The translations under genes were made by a program, and so were the position numbers. Of a stretch of 64,000 nt of DNA, positions 17,642 through 25,984 are shown piece by piece. The notes under the pieces are model-generated. The model worked only from the letters and a program-made list of their open reading frames with translations, did not search any database and was not told the DNA's origin. The stretch is from Streptomyces sp. NBC_00704. Its GTDB lineage: Bacteria; Actinomycetota; Actinomycetes; Streptomycetales; Streptomycetaceae. The stretch is taken from contig NZ_CP109000.1 in the NCBI RefSeq assembly GCF_036226605.1, positions 7,622,501-7,686,500 of the forward strand, written 5' to 3'. Position 1 is the first letter of the stretch. The number at the start of each line of letters is the position of its first letter.

Positions 17642-18571
17642 ATGTTGGACGTCCGCCGCCTGCACATGCTCAGGACCGTCGCCGGCCGGGGCTCCATCGC
17701 CGCGGCCGCCCAGTCGTTGGCGCTGTCCGCCGGCGCCGTGTCCCAGCAACTGGCCGCGCTGCGCCGGGAGGTGGGAGTGGACCTGCTGCGCCCCGACGGG
17801 CGAACCGTGGCCCTGACGGAAGCCGGCCGGACGCTCCTCCTGCACGCCGACCGGATCCTCGCCGCCGTGCAGGAGGCCGAGAGCGCCGTCGCGGCGGTCA
17901 AGGGAACGGTCGGCGCCACCGCCACCCTCGCCGCACTGCCGTCTACCGTGGCCCGGATCGTGGCCCCCGCCCTGACCGCGCTGGAAGCGGAGCACCCGCA
18001 GCTCACCGTGACCTGCCTCGTCACCGACCAGGCGCAACTGCGCGAACTCACGCTCGGCGCGGTCGACGTGGTGCTGGGCCAGCGCTACCATCACCTGCCC
18101 GATGCCACACCTCAGGGCATCGAGCTGTGCCCGCTGCTCGACGATCCGCTGCTCGTCGTCACGGCCGCCGACCGGACGGACGGGCGGCCCGTCCCCTTGA
18201 GGGAACTGGCGACGCACAGCCTCGCCGTCCCGCCCCCGTCCACCGAGTGCGGCCAGGCCGTCCAACAAGCCTGCCGGCAGGCCGGGTTCACTCCAGTGGC
18301 CCGCTACGTCACCGCCGACATCGCCGCCCAGCTCACCCTCGTCCGGACCGGCCTGGCCACCGCGCTCGTGCCCCGGACCGCCATCGACCCGGACACGCCC
18401 GGAATCCGTACCGCGCCCATCGCGGACCGCCCGATCCTGCGCCTGCTGTACGCCGCGACGCGCCGCACCGAGAGCACGGACCCGACGACCGCGGCCGTCG
18501 TAGCAGCACTGCGGGCAGCGACACGGGACGACCGCGCCCCGCGCCTTCCGCCGGTCCGGGGAGGCCGGTAA
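17642..18571 (+). CDS. LysR-family transcriptional regulator
   Basis: 309 residues from ATG 17642. The N-terminal winged HTH is typical: DVRRLHMLRTVAGRGSIAAA, AQSLALSAGAVSQQLAALRR, EVGVDLLRPDGRTVALTEAG. The rest is a periplasmic-binding-like effector domain (DAVDV-type segment LGAVDVVLGQRYHHLPD; TADIAAQLTLVRTGLATALV). The start lies just after the dyad, so autoregulation is likely. Its probable partner is the divergent SCO6745-like gene. The inducer is unknown. Confidence 0.93.
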   Translation: MLDVRRLHMLRTVAGRGSIAAAAQSLALSAGAVSQQLAALRREVGVDLLRPDGRTVALTEAGRTLLLHADRILAAVQEAESAVAAVKGTVGATATLAALPSTVARIVAPALTALEAEHPQLTVTCLVTDQAQLRELTLGAVDVVLGQRYHHLPDATPQGIELCPLLDDPLLVVTAADRTDGRPVPLRELATHSLAVPPPSTECGQAVQQACRQAGFTPVARYVTADIAAQLTLVRTGLATALVPRTAIDPDTPGIRTAPIADRPILRLLYAATRRTESTDPTTAAVVAALRAATRDDRAPRLPPVRGGR

Positions 18572-18748
18572 GAACGAACGCCGTCACGAGACGCAAACGA
18601 CGGGCGGCGGCGTCGACTCCGGGACGGGCCCGGCGTTCCGACGTTCCGAGTTTCGGTCCAGTGTTCTGCGGCAGTGTGGCCTGACCGATGAATCCTCCGC
18701 GCTGTGCTGGTCTGTAGGCCGGACACCGACTCACGGGAGGCTGACACC

Positions 18749-19312
18749 ATGCGGAAACTGGCCTTTGCCATGAACGCGAGCCTGGACGGCTACGTCGCCG
18801 CGCCGGGCGACGACCTCGGCTGGAGCGTGCTGAGCGACGAGCTGTTCCAGTGGTGGTCGGACCGGGTGGACGCGACGGGCCTGGCGCTCTACGGGCGCAA
18901 GCTGTGGGAGACGATGTGCTCCCACTGGCCGGTCGCCGACAAGCAGCCGGACGCCACACCGGCGGCGATCGAGTACGCCGGCCGCTGGCGGGACATGCCG
19001 AAGGTGGTGTTCTCCTCCACTACCGGCGCGGTCGACTGGAACGCCCGTCTGGTCACCGGTGACGCGGTCACCGAGATCACCAGGCTCAAGGCCGGCGACG
19101 GCGGTCCCATGGACATCGGCGGTGCCACACTCGCGGCGGCGGCCATGCGGGCCGGGCTGATCGACGAGTACGCGGTCGTCACCCATCCGGTACTGGTGGG
19201 CGGCGGCACGCCGTTCTTCACGGCCCTGGACGACTGGGTGAACCTGACCCTGGTGGAGACCCGGACGTTCCCCGGCGGCGTGACCCTGACCAGGTACGAG
19301 ACCAGACGCTGA
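18749..19312 (+). CDS. Dihydrofolate-reductase-family protein (RibD C-terminal type)
   Basis: 187 residues from ATG 18749 with GGGAGG upstream. It has the bacterial DHFR-like/RibD_C fold: KLAFAMNASLDGYVAAPGDD, LALYGRKLWETMCSHWP, KVVFSST, DIGGATLAAAAMRAGLIDEY, HPVLVGGGTPFF. The family binds NADPH, but members are generally not the housekeeping DHFR and their substrates are unknown. It stands alone between LysR and the NIPSNAP gene. Confidence 0.9.
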   Translation: MRKLAFAMNASLDGYVAAPGDDLGWSVLSDELFQWWSDRVDATGLALYGRKLWETMCSHWPVADKQPDATPAAIEYAGRWRDMPKVVFSSTTGAVDWNARLVTGDAVTEITRLKAGDGGPMDIGGATLAAAAMRAGLIDEYAVVTHPVLVGGGTPFFTALDDWVNLTLVETRTFPGGVTLTRYETRR

Positions 19313-19345
19313 GCACACGACGTCGGATCGGCGCCCCGGACTCGC

Positions 19346-19672
19346 TCACGCCGGTGACACCCCCACGCCGTCGTCGAGCGGTCGCAGGAAGCGGCGCTCG
19401 TACCGCCGGATGCAGCGGGTCTCACGGGCCAGTTCGAACGCTTCCTGGCACTCCGGGTCGGACATGCTGTCCGTGCGGTAGCGCTCGTACGCGGCCAGGC
19501 CGGGAAAGGAGAACAGGGCGTAGGCGATGTCGCTGTCGCCCTCGCTCGGCAGGAAGTAGCCGTGGTGCGTCCCGCCGAAGCGGTTGACGAGCCGGACCCA
19601 GCGGCGACCGTACTCCTCGAAGTCCTCGAGCTTGTCGGGGTCGATCTCGTACTTCAGATGGACAGTGATCAC
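19346..19672 (-). CDS. NIPSNAP-family protein
   Basis: 108 residues from ATG 19672. A single ferredoxin-like domain of the NIPSNAP type is seen: HLKYEIDPDKLEDFEEYGRR, FGGTHHGYFLPSEGDSDIAY, ALFSFPGLAAYERYR, ETRCIRRYERRFLRPL. Function of bacterial members is undefined. It converges with the DHFR-like gene, 33 bp apart. Confidence 0.9.
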   Translation of the reverse strand: MITVHLKYEIDPDKLEDFEEYGRRWVRLVNRFGGTHHGYFLPSEGDSDIAYALFSFPGLAAYERYRTDSMSDPECQEAFELARETRCIRRYERRFLRPLDDGVGVSPA

Positions 19673-19884
19673 GCCTGAATCATGCCTGATCGTGCCCGCA
19701 TCACGCCTGTGTCCTGCCGAGTGACAGATGTCGGGGGAGTCGGGGCCCGCACCGGACTACAGACCCAGCGCGGTCCCCGGAGCGACTCCCGACCATGGTC
19801 GGATTCAGGCCAGTCGTGGGCTCCGGCCGCCGAGGGGGCACAGGAGCGTTACCGTGTCATGCCTATGACATTGAAGAGGTGACG

Positions 19885-20547
19885 ATGATGACGGTGGTGC
19901 GCATGAACGGATTCGCCTCCAACGGCTCGACCCGTGCCGGCCTCGCGGTGAGCGCCGCCCTCGTGTCGACGCTGCTCTGCACGCCGGCGGTCGTGGCCGC
20001 CCCGGTGGAGGCCGGCGACGGTCCGGGGGCGGCCGTCACCGCGCCCGCGCCCGCGCAAGGCGAACGGGCTTGCCCTGTCGTGTACTTCGACCTGGGGGAG
20101 ACCCTCGTGCACACCGCCGACGACGGGAGCACCGCCTACCTGTCCGGGGCGGCCTCGTATCTGCGGACCCTGCACGCACGCCACATCAGGGTCGGCCTCA
20201 TCACCAACGTCCCGCCCTCCTGGGGCGCGACCGACGCCGAGCGCGCCGCCCGGCTCCGGACGGAGGTCGACGCGACATGGCGGGGCACGGCGGCCTTCGC
20301 CTGGGCGGACTTCGGCGACAGGATCCTCACACCGCGCACCGAGGCCGAACGCAAACCGTCCCCGGCCCTGTGGCAGCGTGCCAAGCAGGTCTCGGCCGGC
20401 TGCCGGGTCGTCTACCAGGCGGAGACGGCCCAGGAGGTGTCCGTGGCCTCCTCGCTGGGCTTCGTCTCGTACCAGGTCGGCCGGCCCCACCGGCCCGTGT
20501 TCCTGCCGGCGGGACTGGTGGACCTCCTCGGCCGCCGCTTCGGCTGA
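19885..20547 (+). CDS. Secreted HAD-like hydrolase with altered motif I
   Basis: 220 residues from ATG 19885, with GAAGAGG upstream. A signal peptide (AGLAVSAALVSTLLCTPAVV then AAP) precedes the HAD core. Motif I reads VVYFDLGETLVH: nucleophile Asp69 is present, but the second Asp of DxDxT is Gly71. VGLITNVP is motif II, KPSPALWQRA carries the motif III Lys, and VYQAETAQEVSVASSLGF stands where motif IV is expected. Loss of the acid/base Asp argues against a classical phosphatase. The gene runs directly into hexanucleotide repeats. Confidence 0.8.
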   Translation: MMTVVRMNGFASNGSTRAGLAVSAALVSTLLCTPAVVAAPVEAGDGPGAAVTAPAPAQGERACPVVYFDLGETLVHTADDGSTAYLSGAASYLRTLHARHIRVGLITNVPPSWGATDAERAARLRTEVDATWRGTAAFAWADFGDRILTPRTEAERKPSPALWQRAKQVSAGCRVVYQAETAQEVSVASSLGFVSYQVGRPHRPVFLPAGLVDLLGRRFG

Positions 20548-20585
20548 CAGCGGCAGCGGCAGCGGCGGCAGCAGCAGTGGAACCT

Positions 20586-20633
20586 CGACTGCGACTGCGA
20601 CTGCGACTGCGACTGCGACTGCGACTGCGACTG
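20586..20633. repeat. Hexanucleotide array (CGACTG)8
   Basis: Eight perfect CGACTG copies lie 38 bp after the HAD stop, preceded by a GGCAGC-rich stretch (20549-20577). They lie in the intergenic space before the convergent MFS gene. Confidence 0.9.
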
Positions 20634-20724
20634 CGGCTCCGGCCCTGCCGGAGCGGCTGCCTACCGGGGTCCTGGAGGCCCGACGGGTCCGGGCGGCCGA
20701 CGGACGCCCGGACCTTCCATGTTC

Positions 20725-20754
20725 CTACCGCTACCGCTACCGCTACCGCTACCG
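20725..20754. repeat. Hexanucleotide array (CTACCG)5
   Basis: Five perfect CTACCG units plus a CTCCCG variant (20755-20760), about 90 bp downstream of the CGACTG array and before the MFS stop at 20835. The whole 20548-20834 gap is low-complexity and holds no supported gene. Confidence 0.9.
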
Positions 20755-20834
20755 CTCCCGCTTTTACCGCTCCTCGCGCTCCTACGGCTCCCACGGGCCC
20801 GCCCCACGGGCCCACAGCCCCCACGGTTCCTGAG

Positions 20835-22241
20835 TCACGTCCGCGGTCGCCGCGAGCCCCCGTCCGGTTCGAGGGTCTCCTTGCGGCCGGCGTCGACCGG
20901 GTCCGTCAGGCCGGGCGCACCGTCCTGCGTCGTCGCCGACGCACCGGCGCCGTCCCGGTCCTCGCGGGCCACCGCCCCGCTGCGCAGCAGCAGTTGGAAG
21001 GCCCCGAGCAGCACCGCCGTGGCCAGGGCGCTGTGCCACAGCAGGGCGTCCAGGCGTCCGGCGGACAGATAGGCGCCCGCGGCGATCGCGGCCAGGGCGC
21101 ACACGGCGCGGTCCACGATGCTCTCCACCGACAGCAGGGTGGCCCGCGGTGCGTGCGCGGGGACCGCGTCGTTGACCAGTTTGCGCTGGATCGGGAACGC
21201 GAACCCGGTGGCGGCGGCGAACAGGCACAGCAGGGCGACGACGACCCATGGCCCGCCCAGGGTCATGGCCGCGAGGGTGCCCGCCAGCGCGAGACTGAGG
21301 ACGGACACCCAGGCGACCGGCGGCAGTCTGCGGCTGAGCCATTGGGGCCGTGCGGACGCCACCGCCTCCGCCACGGTCATCGCGGCCAGCACCCCGCCGT
21401 GCGAGGCCTCGCCGATGCCGTGGTCCAGCAGGATCGGCTGGAACAGGTTGACCTGGCAGATGCGCGACAGCGTGAAGACCGCCACGCCCTGCACCATCAC
21501 CAGGGCCAGCCACGGCGAGGAGGCGACGCAGCGCAGCGCGGTCCCCGCGTCCCGCAGGAAGGCGCCGCCGCGGCGGCCCCCGCCGGACTGGCCGCCCGTC
21601 CCGTCTGCGGCTTCGGCCCCGGGCTTCGTTCCGGCGAGCCGGGGCAGCAGCACGGCGCAGACGAGGGAGCCCGCCGCACTGGCGGCGCTGAGCACGTACG
21701 GCGCCGGGTGCGCGAGGGCCATCAGCGGACCGACCAGCGGCCAGCACACCACCTTCGCGGCCAGCCCCAGCGCCCGCGCGGTGCCCTCCGCCCGCAGGTA
21801 GTGCTCGTCGCACCGTTGCGCCCGCAGCCCGTCGTACAGGTAGGCGCTCGCCGCGCCCGAGGTGAGCGACCGGCCGGCGGCGATGGCCAGGAAGTGGAGG
21901 AGGAACCCCGTGTAGGAGGCGCTGAAGACCGGGGCCAGGTTCGCGGCCGTCATCACCACGGCGCCGGCCCGCAGGCAGTTGCGGGTGCCGATCCGGTCGG
22001 CGATCAGCCCGGTCGGGATCTCCAGCAGGCAGAAGGCCACGTAGTAGATGCTCTGGATGCCGAAGATCTGTCCGTCCGAGAGGCCGGCCTCCTTCTGGTA
22101 GGCGTAGAACACCGGCATCCACCACAGCAGGTTGAACAGCAGCTGGAAGCCGTAGTTGAGCCGGATGATCCGGCGGGCGGTGTCGGTCAGGCCGGTGGCC
22201 GCTGCGGCGCCGGGGCGCCGGAGGCCGGGGCGCGCCCTCAC
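20835..22241 (-). CDS. MFS transporter, last gene of an ATP-grasp / PEP-synthetase cassette
   Basis: 468 residues from GTG 22241, which overlaps the TGA of the upstream gene (GTGA, 22238-22241). About 12 hydrophobic segments are visible, with LLEIPTGLIADRIGTRNCLR as the MFS loop 2-3 motif and SLTSGAASAYLYDGLRA in helix 4. The hydrophilic C-terminal tail (VAREDRDGAGASATTQDGAP) is cytosolic. It most likely exports the product of the two upstream enzymes. Substrate is unknown. Confidence 0.88.
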   Translation of the reverse strand: MRARPGLRRPGAAAATGLTDTARRIIRLNYGFQLLFNLLWWMPVFYAYQKEAGLSDGQIFGIQSIYYVAFCLLEIPTGLIADRIGTRNCLRAGAVVMTAANLAPVFSASYTGFLLHFLAIAAGRSLTSGAASAYLYDGLRAQRCDEHYLRAEGTARALGLAAKVVCWPLVGPLMALAHPAPYVLSAASAAGSLVCAVLLPRLAGTKPGAEAADGTGGQSGGGRRGGAFLRDAGTALRCVASSPWLALVMVQGVAVFTLSRICQVNLFQPILLDHGIGEASHGGVLAAMTVAEAVASARPQWLSRRLPPVAWVSVLSLALAGTLAAMTLGGPWVVVALLCLFAAATGFAFPIQRKLVNDAVPAHAPRATLLSVESIVDRAVCALAAIAAGAYLSAGRLDALLWHSALATAVLLGAFQLLLRSGAVAREDRDGAGASATTQDGAPGLTDPVDAGRKETLEPDGGSRRPRT

Positions 22242-24253
22242 AGCGCGTAGGGGCGGATCTGGACCAGCCGGAAGTCGCCCTGTCCGGTCATCAGCCACTC
22301 GATGTCGAGGGGCCGGTCGACGTCGTCCGCGCTGAAGTGGGACTGAAGGAGCCGTCCGGTCAGCGACAGGTCGGCGAGCCGGGCGCGGACGGCGGCGGAC
22401 AGCCCCTCGCCCCATGACCCCAGCGCGACGGTGCGCCCGCCGCCCTCCACGGTGTTGTACAGGTACTGCTGAGGCAGCACCGTCCCGTCGACCACCTGCT
22501 CGGGCGAGCCCGGGGAGCAGTTGAGGTAGACGTTGCGGAAGTCCTCCCGGCGGGTCGGGTCGCACGTCACGAGGACGCCTCCCAGGGAGGCGGGCACGTA
22601 CTCCTGGATGATCACGCCCATGTAGGTGTCGTCGAGCGATATGCCGACCTGGTGGCGCAGCCGCACGCTGCGCGGTGACACGAGGGAGGCCCACACCTGG
22701 CGTACGGCGTCGAGGAGTTCGGCCGTGCCGTGGACGGTGGTGACGGAGTCGTAGACGCCCGCCGCGGAGAACCCGGGGAGGTCCTCGGCGTTGGAGGAGG
22801 AGCGCACCACCAGCCGTCCGCGTGGGGTCGTCGAGGCGGGGAAGGCCTGCTCGATCCGGCGGGTGACCGACTCGGGGACGGGGGTGTGCCGGATCAGGTG
22901 CTGAAGGTGCAGGCACAGCGAGTCCAGGACGTCGCCGGCGTCGAGTTCGAGCGCCATCTTCAGCTTGCCGATGCCCTGCTGGATCGCGGGGGAGGAGGCG
23001 AGGAACCGCTGCTGGAGTGCGAAGGGGAGGGCGACTCCTTCCGGGGCGCCGACGGACTCGGCGACGAACTCGGCTGCCCTGGCTCGCAGTTGTGCGGGGG
23101 TGGGGTCGCTGAGGCCGAGGCGGGCGGCGAGGTGGCCGTAGAGGTTCTCGCGCGGCGGGCGGGGCCGGCCGTAGTAGGAGGTCAGGTCCACCGTGCGGCT
23201 GTCGAGGACGTGGTGCAGCTCGCCGAGGTTGGCCGCCTTCGTGCCGTAGCGGTCGCGGTCGGCGCCGCGCAGCCGGTGCAGGGACAGTACGGGGGCGTCC
23301 TCGAGCAGCGGGGGTTCGAGGCGTATGCGCTGCTGGTGCCAGGCCGGAGCGCGCAGGTCGGGCTCGTGGTCGAGGCGCTCCAGGGATATGTCGTCCTCGC
23401 CGACCCGGTAGCGCACCCACGCGCCGTCGAGGCCGTCCTTGTCGACGAGCTGCTCCAGGTCGCGGACGATCGCGTTGGGAATGCCCCAGCCGGAGGCGAG
23501 GACGTTGGTGTGCGAAAGCGGCGTGATCGGCGCGGTGTTGACGAATCCCGCGACGCGCGGGACGTCGTCGGGCAGGCAGGGCATGGCCACGATGTCCGCC
23601 CAGCCCAGACCGGTCTCCGCCGCCCTGTACTCGTCGGCCGTCCGGAAGAACCGCAGCCGCCCGGTGGCCTCGCCGGGGTTCAGCGGTGTGCGCTCCCGGG
23701 AACCGAACAGTTCGTGGCTCAGGATGCGCGGCACGCGCTGTTCGCTGATCGCCGACAGTTCCTCCTCCTGCCCGTGGTTGGCGGGCTTGAGCAGCAGCGG
23801 CAGCCCGCTGTCGACGCGGGAGCGCACGAACTCGTAGAAGTACGTGAGCAGTTCGCCGTTCATCGTGTCGGCCTCGGTCGTCTCCAGGACGAGGAAGGGC
23901 CGCTCCCTGCCCGTCGCCCGCTCGGTGTGCAGGGACAGCACGCCGAGCAGGAACCGGCGTCCGGGGTCGGTGTAGACGGAGGCGTTGAACGCGTCCAGCT
24001 CCGCGTCCAGCGCGGCCAGGTCCATGCCCAGCACCCGGGTGGCGACGTAGTTGACGTGGAAGGGGTGCGCACCGGTGTCGAGCAGGTGCCAGGTGTTCTC
24101 CGCGCGGTCGACGACGACCTTGAGGTAAGGGTGACCCGCCAGGACTCCCGACAGCGTCCGGAAGAGCGGCAGGGAGAGGTTCTCGCCGACGACCGTGCGG
24201 TCCGTGGCGGGCGCGGCGGGCGCGGCGGCCCCGGTGTCCAGGTGGGCGGTCAT
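22238..24253 (-). CDS. PEP/pyruvate-binding (PPDK N-domain) synthetase-like enzyme with upstream swivel-like domain
   Basis: 671 residues from ATG 24253, overlapping the stop of the ATP-grasp gene (ATGA). The C-terminal half is a PPDK_N ATP-grasp: RYGTKAANLGELHHVLDSR (336-354), LVVRSSSNAEDLPGFSAAGV (481-500), VIIQEYVPASLGGVLVTCDP, and the end FRLVQIRPYAL. The N-terminal half has PITPLSHTNVLASGWGIPNA with His248 in the position of the PEP-synthase phosphohistidine. The domain order (swivel before ATP-binding) is the reverse of PEP synthase and rifampin phosphotransferase. It could transfer phosphate or activate a carboxylate on a small molecule. The exact reaction is unknown. Confidence 0.82.
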   Translation of the reverse strand: MTAHLDTGAAAPAAPATDRTVVGENLSLPLFRTLSGVLAGHPYLKVVVDRAENTWHLLDTGAHPFHVNYVATRVLGMDLAALDAELDAFNASVYTDPGRRFLLGVLSLHTERATGRERPFLVLETTEADTMNGELLTYFYEFVRSRVDSGLPLLLKPANHGQEEELSAISEQRVPRILSHELFGSRERTPLNPGEATGRLRFFRTADEYRAAETGLGWADIVAMPCLPDDVPRVAGFVNTAPITPLSHTNVLASGWGIPNAIVRDLEQLVDKDGLDGAWVRYRVGEDDISLERLDHEPDLRAPAWHQQRIRLEPPLLEDAPVLSLHRLRGADRDRYGTKAANLGELHHVLDSRTVDLTSYYGRPRPPRENLYGHLAARLGLSDPTPAQLRARAAEFVAESVGAPEGVALPFALQQRFLASSPAIQQGIGKLKMALELDAGDVLDSLCLHLQHLIRHTPVPESVTRRIEQAFPASTTPRGRLVVRSSSNAEDLPGFSAAGVYDSVTTVHGTAELLDAVRQVWASLVSPRSVRLRHQVGISLDDTYMGVIIQEYVPASLGGVLVTCDPTRREDFRNVYLNCSPGSPEQVVDGTVLPQQYLYNTVEGGGRTVALGSWGEGLSAAVRARLADLSLTGRLLQSHFSADDVDRPLDIEWLMTGQGDFRLVQIRPYAL

Positions 24254-25623
24254 GCGGAGACCTCCTCGGGCCGCGCGGCGGGCAGCACCCGCGGCAGGGC
24301 GTCCACCAGCGTCTCGAAGTCCCGCAGCACGGTGCGCGGGTCGGCGGCGGAGAGCAGGCACAGGGCCGCCATGGTGTTGGCGCCGGCGGCGGGATCGTAG
24401 ACGGGCACGACGCTGCCGTCGGGCAGGGAGCTCTCCGCCACCACCGACAGCTCGCCGCCCGGGCTGAGCGGGACGCCCGACGCGACCGCGGGGAAGTCCC
24501 AGATCCTGCGGTCCTGCCAGGCCTCGCCGCGGCCGTCGACCGCGAGGACGACGAGGGAGCCCGCGGCGCCCCGCGCCCGCTCCGGTGCCAGGGCCTGCTC
24601 CGGCCAGTCGACCGGACGTCCCAGCAGGCGGTCGACGAGCATGCCCACCAGGTCCAGTGCGAAGACGTCCTCGATCTGCGGCACCGTCATCGCGCCGCCG
24701 AACCGGGCGGCGGTCTCGATGAGCCACATGCTGCCGTCCGGACCGAGCTTGATCTCCGTGTGCGTTCCGCAGTCGCGCAGCCCCAGCGCGTCGACGGCAC
24801 GGCGCGCGAGGTCCACGACACGGTCCTGCGCGTCCGGCGAGAGCGGGGCGGGGGTGATGCCGGCGCGCTCGGTGAAGGGCTCGACGGTGGGCATCCGGCC
24901 GCTGAGGCAGACGGGGTGGAAGACGCCGTCCGCCACGACGCCCTCGACGCTGAGGTAGTCGCCCCAGCCGGGCTCGTCGAACCAGTCCGCCGCCGTGCCG
25001 GTGACGATCTCCTCGACCACGAAGTCGGCGTCCGCCTCGGCGACATGCAGCTCCGCGTATCCCAACCGGGCCGAATCCGCCATGACCTGGCGGGAGCGGG
25101 CCCAGGCGGCGGACGCCTCGTCGGGGGAGGCGATGATCTGGTGGGCGGTGGACCCCGCGCTCCAGGCCGCCTTGAGCAGCAGCGGACACGACAGGGAGTC
25201 CACCGCCGCACGCAGGTCTGCCTCCGTGACGACGGAACGGAACGCGGGCTGCGGCAGCCCCGCCCGCTCCCATGCGCCGCGCATCAGCCGCTTGTCGCGC
25301 GCGAGCGCGGCGGCGGGACCCGCGCCCCGCAGCCCGAGCTTCTCGCAGGCCTCGGCGACCGCGACGACCGCGTACTCGGAGAAGGTGATCACGGCGTCCG
25401 CGCCCGCTTCCTGGGCGTGCGAGACGATCAGGGACACCAGATCGCGGCGGCTCGCGTCGTCCGGCGTCGTGACCGAGGCGCACAGTCTCCGCGCGGTGCC
25501 CGCGACCGAAGGGGGAAGAGCGCTGAGCGCCAGCAGGTGCACGTCCGCCCTCGCAGCCGTCCGGGACAGGACATGGCCGAGCGGCGGACCACCCTTGGCA
25601 TGCACCAACAGCACCGTGCTCAC
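24250..25623 (-). CDS. ATP-grasp carboxylate-amine ligase
   Basis: 457 residues from GTG 25623, preceded by GGAGA. A Rossmann-like N-terminal domain (TVLLVHAKGGPPLGHVLS) is followed by the ATP-grasp fold: ARDKRLMRGAWERAGLPQP, CPLLLKAAWSAGSTAHQIIA, DFVVEEIVTGTAADW. The Mg-binding end is THTEIKLGPDGSMWLIETAA followed by RFGGAM. The architecture matches L-amino-acid ligases and BtrJ/DdaF-like enzymes that form amide bonds in small peptides through acyl phosphates. It is first gene of a three-gene coupled operon and diverges from a PAS-LuxR regulator. Confidence 0.88.
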   Translation of the reverse strand: MSTVLLVHAKGGPPLGHVLSRTAARADVHLLALSALPPSVAGTARRLCASVTTPDDASRRDLVSLIVSHAQEAGADAVITFSEYAVVAVAEACEKLGLRGAGPAAALARDKRLMRGAWERAGLPQPAFRSVVTEADLRAAVDSLSCPLLLKAAWSAGSTAHQIIASPDEASAAWARSRQVMADSARLGYAELHVAEADADFVVEEIVTGTAADWFDEPGWGDYLSVEGVVADGVFHPVCLSGRMPTVEPFTERAGITPAPLSPDAQDRVVDLARRAVDALGLRDCGTHTEIKLGPDGSMWLIETAARFGGAMTVPQIEDVFALDLVGMLVDRLLGRPVDWPEQALAPERARGAAGSLVVLAVDGRGEAWQDRRIWDFPAVASGVPLSPGGELSVVAESSLPDGSVVPVYDPAAGANTMAALCLLSAADPRTVLRDFETLVDALPRVLPAARPEEVSA

Positions 25624-25785
25624 AGAAATTCGTCTCCATTCACCTGGTCGGCAGGGGCCCTCACCGGCATTGGCGGCGTGGTGCGGGCCCGGGGATGGTG
25701 TGCGGGCGACGGCGTCCGTCGTGTCCGCCCGCACACTCCAGGGGACCAGGCTGTAACCGTCCATACCGGCGCAGAGGACGCTCGC

Positions 25786-25807
25786 GACTCAGGCAAATGC
25801 CTGAGTC
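25786..25807. promoter_or_regulatory. Perfect 10-2-10 inverted repeat between the ATP-grasp operon and PAS-LuxR gene
   Basis: GACTCAGGCA and TGCCTGAGTC are separated by AA. It lies in the 361-bp divergent intergenic region (25624-25984), 163 bp from the ATP-grasp start and 178 bp from the regulator start, and is the best operator candidate there. No gene is supported in this interval. Confidence 0.55.
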
Positions 25808-25984
25808 CCGGCGGCGATCCACGGGTTTTCGTCCCCGGAAACCGACCTGAGCGGACGAGCGGCGCGCCGGGCCGGCGCCCACCCCCCCGGCAACTCGGCC
25901 GGGAATGGGGCTTGTGCGCCGACGGCCGCGATATCCAGGGCAGGTGACTGAGCGTCAGCCAGTCGTGTACGGACGGAGACCGTT

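Noticed and set aside
20070..22250. 726-codon plus-strand frame
   Set aside because: It is antisense to the MFS gene and crosses both hexamer arrays. Its composition is typical of shadow frames.
20835..23420. 861-codon minus-strand frame as one protein
   Set aside because: Only the part from GTG 22241 is MFS. The upstream part overlaps the PEP-dependent enzyme in another frame.
22238..25639. 1133-codon minus-strand frame as one protein
   Set aside because: The part before ATG 24253 is a shadow of the ATP-grasp gene. The ATGA overlap marks the real start.
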